A stretch of 64,000 nt of DNA from contig JARYHS010008074.1 in the NCBI GenBank assembly GCA_031002005.1, positions 265,733,930 to 265,797,929 of the forward strand, written 5' to 3'. Within the stretch, counting starts at the first letter, position 1; every line of letters starts with the position of its first letter. This document shows, piece by piece, positions 10,400-19,470 of this stretch. Below the pieces are notes generated by a model, which saw nothing but the letters and a program-made list of their open reading frames with translations, ran no database searches and was not told the DNA's origin. The DNA is from Vandiemenella viatica (taxonomy: Eukaryota; Arthropoda; Insecta; Orthoptera; Morabidae). Position numbers and translations under genes: made by a program.

Positions 10400-11417
10400 T
10401 CACCTCAGGTTAGTGGTGGTTCAGTATAGGTAATGGAAAGGAGAGGAATAAAAAAAGGTTAAACATATGTGCTACTAATAATAATGACCGGGTATTATCT
10501 TGGTTGAGACCAGGTGGTTGCCTTGTGCCAAGTTTGTACTGGTAGACAAGTTCCCACCTTCTGAGTTCAGAGAAACTGCTGCTATTAGGGAGAACTCTGA
10601 TAGCACGGACTGTGTAACAAGAGTTGAAATTATTCAAGTCATGGGTTATGGCATGGGCAGCAACTGGGTGCTTTGGGTTCTGTGTGAACACCGTCTGACG
10701 GTGGCCATTCATTCTTATGGAGAGTGCATTAGTGGTCAAACCTATATATGAAGCCAGGCAGTGGTTGCATGTTAACTGGAATATTACATGTGTGGTTTCA
10801 CAGGTGGCGTGTCCTATGATAGGGAAGCTTTCCCCTGTGACCGGGTTGATGAATGTGGTGGAAGCATGGTGTATGTCACACATCTTGCAGCGTGGTCTGT
10901 TACATGGGAAAGAGCCTTGGGGTTGACTGTTAGGAAGAGGAAGACTGTGTTTGTGGACTAGAAGTTAGCTGAGGTTAGGAGGTCTGCTGAAACAAGTTCT
11001 AGGAGGGGCAGGGAGGATTTTAGGAAGAATGGATCTCATTTCAGGGCATGTTTGTAAGAAATCATAGCCCTGCCGGAGGATTCTGTTGATGGATTCGAGG
11101 CCTGGGTAGTACTGTGTGACCAAGACTGGATTGTGGTTGGTTTTTGCGGGTCTGGGATGATTGATTGGCTGATTCAGTTGTGATGTAGCACGTGAAAGCT
11201 GTTTGTTAACCAAAGCTGGAGGGTAGTTGCGAGATATTAATGCTTCTGAAATACTGTTTGAATAATCCATGAGAGACTGTTGGTTAGAGCATATGCGACT
11301 ACCTTGAATGCCAAGACTGTAGGGGAGTGAACGTTTGGTATGGTATGGGTGGCAACTGTCGAAATGGAGATATTGTTGAAGATTGGTTGGTTTGATGTGA
11401 ACTGAAGAGTTGAGATA

Positions 11418-11418
<1 letters not shown>
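10400..11418 (-). mobile_element. PLE, second family, copy 1 (3' part)
   Basis: Minus-strand PLE fragment. The upper part (11,418 to about 11,000) encodes the region after RT: KPTNLQQYLHFDSCHPYHTK, SLPYSLGI, ALISRNYPPALVNKQLSRA. The lower part (10,410-10,883) is a 157-codon open GIY-YIG stretch: INPVTGESFPIIGHATCETT, then HVIFQLTCNHCLASYIGLTT and ALSIRMNGHRQ. It belongs to a different family from the PLEs at 8.2 and 59.5 kb. It is truncated at the RT and ends at an (AT)n tract on each side. Confidence 0.8.
10410..10883 (-). pseudogene. GIY-YIG endonuclease domain of PLE
   Basis: The longest intact piece of this PLE copy, 157 codons. Conserved elements are the CETTHVIFQLTC strand, CNHC (PLE-type Cys pair next to the GIY motif), SYIGLTT (YIG) and the Arg/His-containing helix IRMNGHR. 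The C-terminal part (PNSSSFSELRRWELVYQYKL) is also standard. The domain nicks target DNA in PLE transposition. It has no start of its own and is part of a larger broken ORF. Confidence 0.75.

Positions 11419-11448
<30 letters not shown>
11419..11448. repeat. (AT)n microsatellite
   Basis: AT run joining PLE copy 1 to the terminal repeat at 11,455. Confidence 0.85.
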
Positions 11449-11450
<2 letters not shown>

Positions 11451-11454
11451 CAAT

Positions 11455-11640
11455 GACCAGGAAAATGTTTTAAGGCAATAAAACTAAGAAAGGATAGGCA
11501 AATATGACCCAAAACAGATAAAGGTAGCTGGGAATGATGAACATAAAAGAGACGAACACAACAAATGCAATATTTCGACGGTTAGCATTATTCTTGCTAT
11601 GAGTGAGACACCAGGCAGGACATGACATGTATACGACAAA
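11455..11640 (+). repeat. Terminal repeat of second PLE family
   Basis: Matches, in inverted orientation, 14,070-14,240: shared GGATAGG..AAATATGACCCAA, ACAAATGCAATATT and GGTTAGC.TTATTCTTGCTA motifs. A weaker third copy is at about 10,005-10,110. The PLE body at 11.9-14.1 kb is therefore bounded by inverted copies. Confidence 0.65.
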
Positions 11641-11879
11641 GGCTGTCTGGTGAATGGAGGTAGTGTAGCATGGCCCGCAAAGATCGTAGTATACAAGGGG
11701 TTAGGGCAAATACTAGATCGATAATCGATAATGCTGAAGGTCTATTATCTTTGGAGTTAGGGGAACATCAACATAATTAATGGGTGAGAATGTAAATATT
11801 ATAAAACTTATTCTGATAAACTTTAAGTACGAAAAATAAAATACAAGCCACAAGTCCTGGGCTTAGTGGGACGAAGATG

Positions 11880-14060
11880 TTGGGTGTCTAAGATAGTCTG
11901 GTAGGCTAGTTCCCATTACACAGTTCAGAAATAGTTGCATCGTCAGTGAAAACTCTGACTGCCCTAACTGAGAAACAGTTGTTGAAATTGTTGAGATGAT
12001 GGGAACTGGCACGTTTTGCCACCAGATGGGCTACATTGCTAGTGTAAACTGTTCACCTGTGACCATTAATTATGATGGCAAGTGATTTCATAGTGAGGCT
12101 GGTGCAATGGAGACATGTGAGATGATATATGAGGTGTGTTTTAGTACAATGATGGCGAATGTTGCATATGTGGTTGGATTGGAGTAGGTGGTGGTAGCTG
12201 GGTGCATGCTGCATGTTTTACAGTGGGGTCTGTTACATGGGAATGATCCCTGTTAGTTTGGGGGAATTACGGCGTGAGTATTTATGAACCAATAGATTTT
12301 TTAGATTGGGTAGTCTGCTGAAACGTGTGTGTGGCAGTGGGTAGGATTTTATGGAGAATGGTGCACATCCCCAGGAAGGATCATAGGAAGTCATGCCCAC
12401 GATGAAGGATTAGGTTAATTGACTGGAGACTAGGGAAGAACTGGGTGATGAAAGCAGGACTTCGGACAGTATCGGGTGTACGGAATTGGAGTGATTGTGC
12501 AAAGGATGGGTTGTAGCACGAGAGATTTGTTTTGTACTAGGTCAGGAGAGTAGCAGCGGGAGATGTAAGCTCCAGACAGTTTTTGTGTATCAAGAAAGAG
12601 ATTCTTCATCAGAAGAGATGCGTCTGCTGCGGACGGCCAGATTGTACGGAAAGGAATGCTTGGTGTGGGAGAGATGACAACTATTAAAGTGAAGATACTG
12701 TTGTAGATTTGTAGGTTTTATATGAACAGAGGTATGTAGGCACCCATTATGTAAGGAAATGTCAACATCAAGAAAGGTAACATGGCTGTGGTAGTATGTC
12801 TAGGTAAAGTTGATGGAGTGGTTGCTTAGGGTGTTGAGGAAGTCTATAAGATGATTCTCTTTGTGGGTTCAGATCATAAAAATATCTATATATATATCTG
12901 AACCACACAAGAGGTTTAATGGAAAGGTTGTTGAGGAATTGTTCCAGACAACCCAGGAACAGGTTAGCATAGGATGGGGTCATGTGGGTGTCCATAGCAG
13001 TGCTGCGTATCTGGTGGTAAATTTGAGAGTTGAAGGAAAAGTTTTTTTAACTGCTTAACGTCTCTTAACAGCGAGGTCTTTAGAGACAGGAAAGGATGGG
13101 GGGCAAGGAATGGGAAGGAATTGGGCCATGGCCTTTTGAAGGAAGCATCCTGGTATTCGCCTAGAGTGATTTGGGAAACCATGGAAAACCCAAATCTGGA
13201 TGCCCGGACGGGAATTTGAACCGCCGTCCTCCCGGAAGGAAAAGTAATTGTATGACTGAATGAGGCTGGCTAAGAAAAGGAAGAAGGGTGTGTTGAGGGG
13301 CTGTCGGGAGGTTGCACTTCCAGGAAATATTACACAGCACTGAGGCCCTGACCATGGGGGATGTTGGTGTAAAGGTAGGAGACATCTATCGAGACAAGGA
13401 AGGAGTCTGGTGGAAAAGGAATGGGGAGTGTAGAAAGCTGTTCGAGGAAGTATGAGGTATCTTTTATGAATGAAGGGAGGCTCTGTACAAAGTGCTGACC
13501 CACAAGAGCTGAAATCCGTTCAGTAGGTGGCCTATATGCCACAACTATAGGTCGCCCCGAATTTCCAGTTTTTTTTGGTCTTGGGAAGAAGGTACAAAAT
13601 GGGGGTACGAAAATTATGCACAGAAAGGAGGGATAAAGACTTAGTAGATAGTCCTTGTAAGGGGCCTTGGTGGTCAGGAGAGAGTGTATTTCTTAGCATA
13701 TTGAAGTAGTAGGAACTGTAGGATGTGGAAGGTATGCTGGAGGTTGCTGGAGTGGGAAATGAAGTTGAGGAAAGATTTCGAGGACTTGTTGGATGTCAGG
13801 AATTCCTGGAACATAAAGAGGGAGTGGTGTTGAGTAAGGAGAGGTGGGTCTAGTTTGGATGGAGGTTTGAACCACTCTACAGAGTACAGAAGAATGCTAA
13901 GGAGTCCTGGACCAAAGTGGCATGGTCAAACTTTAGAATTGGAGAAAATGACAATCCCCTGGAGAGAACCGAGTGTTGAGATTCTGATAAAGGAGAAGAT
14001 GAAAGTTTAACCCCATTTAGCAGGAGATAGGGTGTTGGCTTTTGGAGTGGGTCGTAGAGG
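11880..14060 (-). pseudogene. PLE, second family, copy 2 (RT to linker)
   Basis: Longer, decayed minus-strand copy. RT pieces run from high to low coordinate: MAYRPPTERISALVGQHF and LVSIDVSYLYTNIPHGQGL (13,330-13,542; RT motif with VSxLYTNIP), MDTHMTPSYANLFLG (about 12,950-12,995; usual MGxxMAPSYANLFMG) and PLVWFRYIYRYFYDL (catalytic RYIDDxF changed to RYIYRYF, both Asp lost). After a gap the post-RT region resembles that of copy 1. A SINE interrupts the RT at 13,043-13,234. The protein is dead. Confidence 0.78.
13043..13234 (-). mobile_element. tRNA-derived SINE in PLE RT
   Basis: Minus-strand SINE flanked by the 11-bp duplication GAAGGAAAAGT (13,032-13,042 and 13,235-13,245), with its A-rich tail on the low-coordinate side. 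The head carries a B-box-like GGTTCAAATTCC. The body (CCATCCGGGCATCC-type, then GGATGCTTCCTTCAAAAGGC) matches the SINE copies at 24.5, 25.5 and 32.7 kb. Confidence 0.85.
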
Positions 14061-14069
14061 GGCTGGGTG

Positions 14070-14240
14070 GGGGAGATTGAAAATGTGGGCAAGACAAGCC
14101 GTTTTGCTGTCTCACTCCTAGCAAGAATAAGGCTAACCGCCAAAATATTGCATTTCTTGTGTTCATCTATTTTATGTTTGTCATTATCAGCCGCCTACAT
14201 TTGTGGTAAGTGTTGGGTCATATTTCCCTATCCTTCCTTA
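14070..14240 (-). repeat. Inverted terminal repeat of second PLE family
   Basis: Reverse complement of the repeat at 11,455-11,640. It marks the 5' side of PLE copy 2 on the minus strand. Confidence 0.65.
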
Positions 14241-14518
14241 GTTATATATATATTTGGTAACTCGAAAATGGCTATAACAATTTCATATTTAGATAACATT
14301 TCGCTTTTCAAGTTTATCTAAATAGGTGTCTTCCCTGCAAAAACTCGATTAAAAAAAAAAAAAAAAAGGAGCAATTCTTGTCCTTGGTACCCTGGAAACG
14401 GCTCTAATCCGCCACCTCATAGAAGTTACGGGTACCAGTAAGCCTGCTGATGCTGGTTAAGTTTTTCTTTGATTGGAGCAAGGAACTCTTACACCTTTAA
14501 ATGAACAATTCTTGTTTA
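14240..14518 (+). repeat. Helitron 5'-like flank repeat, left copy
   Basis: Shares a diverged but collinear sequence with 19,200-19,470 (AATTCTTGT...GAAGTT..AGTACCA.TAAGCCT.CTGATG..GGTTAAG). The opening part (AACTCGAAAATGGCTATAAC, ATTTAGATAACAT) resembles the 5' leader of insect Helitrons. It directly abuts the Helitron 3' end at 14,519. Confidence 0.5.
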
Positions 14519-14939
14519 CTAGCTGACTCGTGCAAAGATTTCACACAGTATCTTGGTCAGTCACCGAATGGTAGTATAATAATGAGGAAATAAGTAAATG
14601 CAAGTATATTTATTAATGAAAGGTATTATTTTGAAGAGTAGTAATACATACATAATTTTAAGTGTAAAAAGTTAACTTTTTTGAAAATATTATTAGCGGT
14701 TATAATGTGATCATCATTTATTTTTTGACTGTATGTGTCTTTAACTTGAATAAAACCATTACTGAATCTACGAACTCGTAAAAAAAAAGTCATAAAAAAA
14801 ACAGGTTCTGCTAAATACAATCCTGCATTTTGAAACATATGACCCTGTACTTTATTAATGGTCATAGTAAAGGTTATTTTTACTGGAAATTGTTTTCATA
14901 TCATTTGGAAACGCATGGATGGATCAGAAGATGTGATGT
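14519..14939 (-). mobile_element. Helitron A, 3' part (helicase end)
   Basis: On the minus strand this encodes the last part of a Pif1-like Helitron helicase: SSDPSMRFQMI, stop, KQFPVKITFTMTINKVQGHM, YLAEPVF, then VKDTYSQKINDDHIITANNI. It ends at a Helitron-type terminus (..CGAGTCAGCTAG, end at 14,519). TMTINKVQGH is helicase motif V/VI context. The 5' continuation lies at 19,065-19,200; the two are separated by an inserted element with TAA target duplications. Confidence 0.8.
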
Positions 14940-15174
14940 TAATAGCTAGGCATACACACACACACATTTGTGCACCAGCAATTCCGTGGCGATCCATATA
15001 GATGATAAAATGTGTGTGTTAATTGTCTAACGACGAGCCGCATCACAAGCCAATAACAATTGTTACAGATTTGTATGCAGCGAGCATGCGCAACAGTAAA
15101 CATACACACAAATAGCTCACTTAACAAATTACTCGCAGCAGATAAGACGTGCACAGTACCTAATTTAAGTAAGA

Positions 15175-15381
15175 TGAGCAGAGAATTTGTAACTGATTTC
15201 ATTGCGACATATCAGCAACATACTGAATTTGGAAGGTGAAACCAAAAAGAGGACGCGAACAGAAATTAAAAAAAAAAGGATATAGTGCATTGATAGAGGT
15301 TAGTGGGAAATATAATATAAAAGTTGACAGTGCATTAATAAAAAGAAAATCCACTCTTTACGGAGTGCTTTTCGCAAGAAA
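15175..15381 (+). pseudogene. MADF-domain ORF, 5' part (Helitron-disrupted)
   Basis: Begins MSREFVTDFIATYQQHTEF, typical of MADF (Myb/SANT-like) proteins. After a one-base frameshift near 15,235 it continues VKPKRGREQKLKKKGYSALI, then EVSGKYNIKVDSALIKRKS, the conserved helix-turn part. It breaks at GVLFARN where a Helitron begins (15,382). MADF proteins bind DNA and often accompany Harbinger transposases. The continuation IGEDEIYKPNLRYYYN follows the Helitron at about 18,165. Confidence 0.72.
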
Positions 15382-15772
15382 TCTTATATATAAAATTCTC
15401 GTGTCACAATTTTCGTTCCCATACTCCTCCGAAACGGCTTGACCGATTCTCATGAAATTTTGTGAGCATATTGAGTAGGTCTGAGAATCGGCCAACATCT
15501 ATTTTTCATCCCCCTAAATGTTAAGGGTAGTCCACCCCTAAATTTTTTTTTATTTTTTAGACAAAATTTTTATTTTTTTATGATACAACATACAAAAATA
15601 CATACAATCCTAAATTTTTACCCTTCTACGATCAACCCTTATTTTTTAAGGCATTCAACTGTTTCCAAAGATAAAGAAACCAACATTAACATACGTAAGT
15701 TTCTCTTTTTAAAGCAGAATTAATTGATGAAACCAATATATCCTCAAAACAAAATCAATATTCAAAGAGCAA

Positions 15773-15778
<6 letters not shown>

Positions 15779-15810
<32 letters not shown>
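15779..15810. repeat. Poly-T run in Helitron B
   Basis: About 32 consecutive T followed by an A run. Confidence 0.8.
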
Positions 15811-15817
<7 letters not shown>

Positions 15818-16075
15818 AGATTTTTTTCAGGTATTCAGAGCAGGTTAAAATATTCATTTTTAGTTTCGCATTTTTTTAATTTTTTTTTTAACTGCGATTA
15901 ATGTCCTTGGGCCACGTAAGTATTCATTTGCTCTTTGAATGTTAGTATTTTTATGGATATTTAGTCGATTCCATCAATCTCCGGTCGATAACTGATCAAT
16001 CATCATTTAATTAGTTATCCCCGCCAGATGTCTAATTTCATTAATTCTATTTATGTGTGTTTTGTACAGTGAGCA

Positions 16076-16429
16076 ATGCCAAGAAAATGCAAAGGGGCTG
16101 ATTTGAGCCGTAATACAAGTAAATCTCGAAACTTGCGAAATAGAAGATCCGAAAGAACCGAAGAACAAATCCAGCAACAAAATACTGATGCACGTGTCAG
16201 AATGGCGCAATTGCATCAAGAAGAGCCAGAAGATACACGAGCTGAACGCAATGAAGTCATAAGATTAGAACAACGACAATCACGCCGTTTCACAGTCAAT
16301 AGACACAGAACAAATGACCAACAACGACAACAGGTACATCGAGCATTTACATATGATTCATTCCTGCGTCTGATTCGCAAGATACTCTCATTGAACAAAT
16401 ATTTCCTGATGTACACACACAGTACATAA
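16076..16429 (+). pseudogene. Helitron RepHel N-terminal fragment
   Basis: Open frame of 117 codons starting MPRKCKGADLSRNTSKSRNL, a basic, Arg/Gln-rich N-terminus seen in insect Helitron RepHel proteins (MPRxRKGADL...R...RRxxRxxRTxEQ). Homology ends near FTYDSFLR. The following bases match the helicase end (a shifted frame gives DTLIEQIFPDV, then HEWLAERAILAAKN), so an internal deletion of well over a thousand codons has joined both ends. Confidence 0.72.
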
Positions 16430-16593
16430 ATCATGAGTGGCTTGCAGAAAGAGCAATTTTAGCGGCAAAAAATGTAGACGTTGACAATTTAAATCTCAAG
16501 ATACAAATGTTGTTGCCAGGGAACTTGGTATCATATAAATCTATTGATACAGTTTGCGACGACAGCTAAGCAGTAAATTTTCCCACAGAGTTT

Positions 16594-17052
16594 TTGAACT
16601 CACTGGATTTGCCAGGCATGCCACCGCATAATTTGCAATTAAAGGTTGGATCTCCGATTATCTTGCTTCGTAATTTGAACCCGCCCCGGCTGTGCAACGG
16701 TACGCGATTAGTCATTCAAAAATTAATGAATAACGTGATCGAAGCCAGCATTTTAAATGGCAAGTTCCGAGGTGAAAATATATTAATACCACGGATTCCT
16801 ATTATACCTACAGATGTTCCAATTCAATTCAAACGTATTCAGTTTCCGATTACATTGGCATTTGCAATGACTATCAACAAATCCCAAGGTCAAACGATGT
16901 CTATTTGTGGCTTAGATTTGAGAACACCATGTTTTTCACACGGACAATTATACGTGGCATGCTCTCGAGTGGGTAAACCATCCAGTTTGTTTGTGTTAGC
17001 TAAAGATGGACTAACAAAAAATATTGTTCACGCTATAGCATTAAGAGATTGA
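16594..17052 (+). pseudogene. Helitron helicase C-terminal domain
   Basis: Open frame of 152 codons that is the end of a Pif1-family helicase: [20 protein letters not shown], then [34 protein letters not shown], and [13 protein letters not shown] (motif VI). The upstream part (16,385-16,590) holds more helicase sequence with a stop (TAA after VCDDS). Pif1 helicase motors unwind DNA during rolling-circle transposition; this fragment lacks the Walker A and B motifs. It is the best-preserved coding piece of Helitron B. Confidence 0.85.
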
Positions 17053-17881
17053 TATTGTTTGTTAGGGTTACTGTCGTAATTGATTAATCTTAGATAAAAT
17101 AATATAATAATAACGTAAGCAGAACTAAAGTTAAAAAGTTGATTTTTTCCTCATAAGTTGTAAAGTATTTTAGATGCAAGTATTTTTGATGTTTGCCCTT
17201 TAAATATGGAATGCAGTAAATATTTGGGACAAAATTTTAAGTTCCTAAGTAGTGTTTTGAGATATAAGCGATAACAAAACGGAGGAAAATTGACAACTTT
17301 GACGGCATCTCATTTGCCAGTCGAAAAATCTATATTAATCTATACCAAAAAAAGGCTAAGTTTGGTCATTGTGAAGCCATGGCCGTACGTCTGTGACGTA
17401 ATCCTCCCCACCATCGTTGCCGAACTAAAAACGGCCACAGATGTTACCAGAGGTTAGCGCGTTATTTAATAACACTTCTATTTAGTTAAGCAATCGCGAA
17501 GTAATGAATTACCTGAAAGAAAAGTATGTATTTTGTTTAAATCGACATATTATTAGTAGCTTTTTGTTAGACTGCTGATGCCACTATATCAGCCGCATGT
17601 AAATAGTTCGAATTGGTAAAAATTTAGATCGAGATACAGTGCATGTATTCACACACAGGTAACAGAAGAAGCTACGATTCGAACGGCAATATCAATAGAG
17701 GTTGTGGTTAGCCTGAAATGCAAACAGGACTGATACCTTTTAGGTATGAATTTAGTTTTATAATAATTTAAGCTGTTTTCATAAACACCATGATAGCGAA
17801 GGACTAACAAAAAATATTGTTCACGCTATAGCATTAAGAGATTGATATTGTTTGTTAGTGTTACTGTCGTAATTGATTAAT
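17008..17881 (+). repeat. ~81-bp direct duplication spanning 0.7 kb in Helitron B
   Basis: The end of the helicase ORF (GGACTAACAAAAAATATTG onward, 17,008-17,088) is repeated almost exactly at 17,801-17,881. The 0.7 kb between carries no recognised gene. This may be a capture or template switch near the 3' end. Confidence 0.8.
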
Positions 17882-18132
17882 TAATGATATATAATTTTAA
17901 GGAATAAATTATAATAACTTAAAAATAATGTTTGCCTTTTGTTATTTTTATATTCCCTCATCATTCACAGCGCTCCATGCCTTTTTCACGCATATACCAC
18001 ATTCTTACATACATACAATATACACATTCTTACATACATACATACTTACAATAAGTAAGCTATTTTTTGTCTACACTAGAAATTACTTGAAAGTTATTTA
18101 TATGGCAAAACAACGTTTGCCGGGTCAGCTAG

Positions 18133-18540
18133 TATATATATAAAAATGAAAATTCAACAAGAACTGTAATAGGCGAAGACGAAATCTACAAACCTAATTT
18201 ACGCTATTACTACAACTTACTACTGATTATGAGAGATCAACACGAACCAATGGACAGTATAGGAAGCCCAAATTAAAAAAATAAAAATAAAGGATATAGT
18301 GCATTGATAGAGGTTAGCGGGAAATATAATATAAAAGTTGACAGTGCATTAATAAAAAGAAAATCCATTCTTTACGGAGTGATTTTCGCAAGAAATATAT
18401 ATAAAAAATGAAAATTCATCAAGAACTGTAATAGGCGAAGAAGAAATCTACAAACCTAATTTACGCTATTACTACAACTTAGTACTGTTTATGAGAGATC
18501 AACACGAACCAATGGACAGTATAGGAAGCCCAAATTATGA
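18133..18540 (+). repeat. Tandemly duplicated MADF segment, including the empty site
   Basis: Copy 1 (15,270-15,381 plus 18,133-18,275) is split by Helitron B. Copy 2 (about 18,285-18,540) is uninterrupted and about 95% identical by eye. Both encode SALIEVSGKYNIKVDSALIK... and IYKPNLRYYYN...MRDQHEPMDSIGSPN. The unit is about 255-265 bp. Confidence 0.85.
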
Positions 18541-19064
18541 AGGAGAACATGAAGGATATTGAGGAAATGTATAGGAAGATGTATCTGTGCACTTATGTAA
18601 TACTGAAGAAATCGAAGAAAATGCTTTTCAAATAGTACAAGTAGCAGTATATGATCGTGTTTACAATATTCCTGCAACCACTTTTGTTTGTCATACTGTC
18701 CGTTTCTTCTTTTTTACAGCTCTAATATAAGCTGCTGCACGAATAAATACTTTTTTGTGTGTAGAACTTAAAAACCTGTTTCATTTCAATACTGTCATGT
18801 TGCTTGAAACATAACCTCACTACACTTGGCTCACGATGTTTTGGAATTCCCAGTGAGCCGCGAGCCAGGAAATCTTGACAGATAAATCCGTAGATCACTA
18901 CCATAAACTCAACAATTTCAGCACGGCGAGCCAGCTGAACGACAAATGTGTGAAACTGATGTTCCTGTGTATGGGCTCTCACATGTACAGGCTCGTCGCG
19001 AGAATATCCGCGCCCAAATCTTCAGCGAAATTGCTCGCGCACAAATGTGTGTATGGGCAGCTAA

Positions 19065-19200
19065 TGCGGGGTATGAACATAGTTTTATCGGAGTGGACGA
19101 ATTTAGCACTGATGATGTATTCATCTACGTGAATTACCACTAATCTTGCACCATTAAATAATCCCTGATTAACATTAAGATATCTATTTAACATAATAAT
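19065..19200 (-). mobile_element. Helitron A, upstream helicase part
   Basis: On the minus strand: LNRYLNVNQGLFNGARLVVI then YIISAKFVHSDKTMFIPRI, the helicase segment directly before the one at 14,519-14,939. FNGARLV corresponds to CNGTRLV in Helitron B. It is separated from its 3' half by the Harbinger-like insertion. Confidence 0.78.
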
Positions 19201-19470
19201 GATCTCAGAAATGGTTCTAGCGATTTGGGTGAAATTTTGTATGTAGATAACATTATGCTTTTAAAGTTTGTAACACAATTTTACAAGAAATAAAGAAAGA
19301 AAAAAACTAGTAATTCTTGTATTTGATATCTCAGAAATAGCACTAACCTCCTGTTGAAGAAGTTTCAAGTACCAATAAGCCTACTGATGTTAGTTAAGCT
19401 TCTCTATGGTTAAAGCAAGGAAATATGCACTAGGGTGTCCCTTATATTTCAAAGTAAAAATTTTGTAATG
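19200..19470 (+). repeat. Helitron 5'-like flank repeat, right copy
   Basis: Begins CTCAGAAATGGTTCTAGCGA with GTGAAATTTTGTATG, a Helitron-leader-like opening, and is a diverged direct copy of 14,240-14,518. It abuts Helitron A on the opposite side. Confidence 0.5.

Larger units (their letters stand above)
15382..18132 (+). mobile_element. Helitron B (precise ends, internally deleted)
   Basis: A 2,751-bp element starting TC (15,382) with a typical insect Helitron leader (AAACGGCTTGACCGATTCTC, then ATGAAATTTTGTG) and ending GGGTCAGCTAG at 18,132. Both ends are confirmed by the unfilled paralogue at 18,300-18,540, which passes from CGCAAGAAA straight to TATATATAA. It encodes the N-terminus and the C-terminal helicase of a RepHel protein but lacks the Rep (HUH) domain and most of the helicase. 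Confidence 0.9.
14943..19061 (+). mobile_element. Harbinger-like element with MADF ORF, in Helitron A
   Basis: A 4,119-bp insertion flanked by TAA (14,940-14,942 and 19,062-19,064), which splits Helitron A in the codon after FIPRI. Its ends are imperfect inverted repeats (left GCTAGGCATACACACACA..CATTTGTGC; right, reading inward, GCTGCCCATACACACATTTG). A TWA target and a Myb/SANT-type (MADF) accessory ORF fit PIF/Harbinger. No DDE transposase is recognisable, so it is non-autonomous or deleted. Without the inner Helitron and the duplication it would be about 1.1 kb. Confidence 0.7.

Noticed and set aside
18722..18982. 86-codon minus-strand ORF inside the Harbinger-like element
   Set aside because: No recognised motif. 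It overlaps other frames and lies in the non-coding end of the element; I could not support it as a gene.
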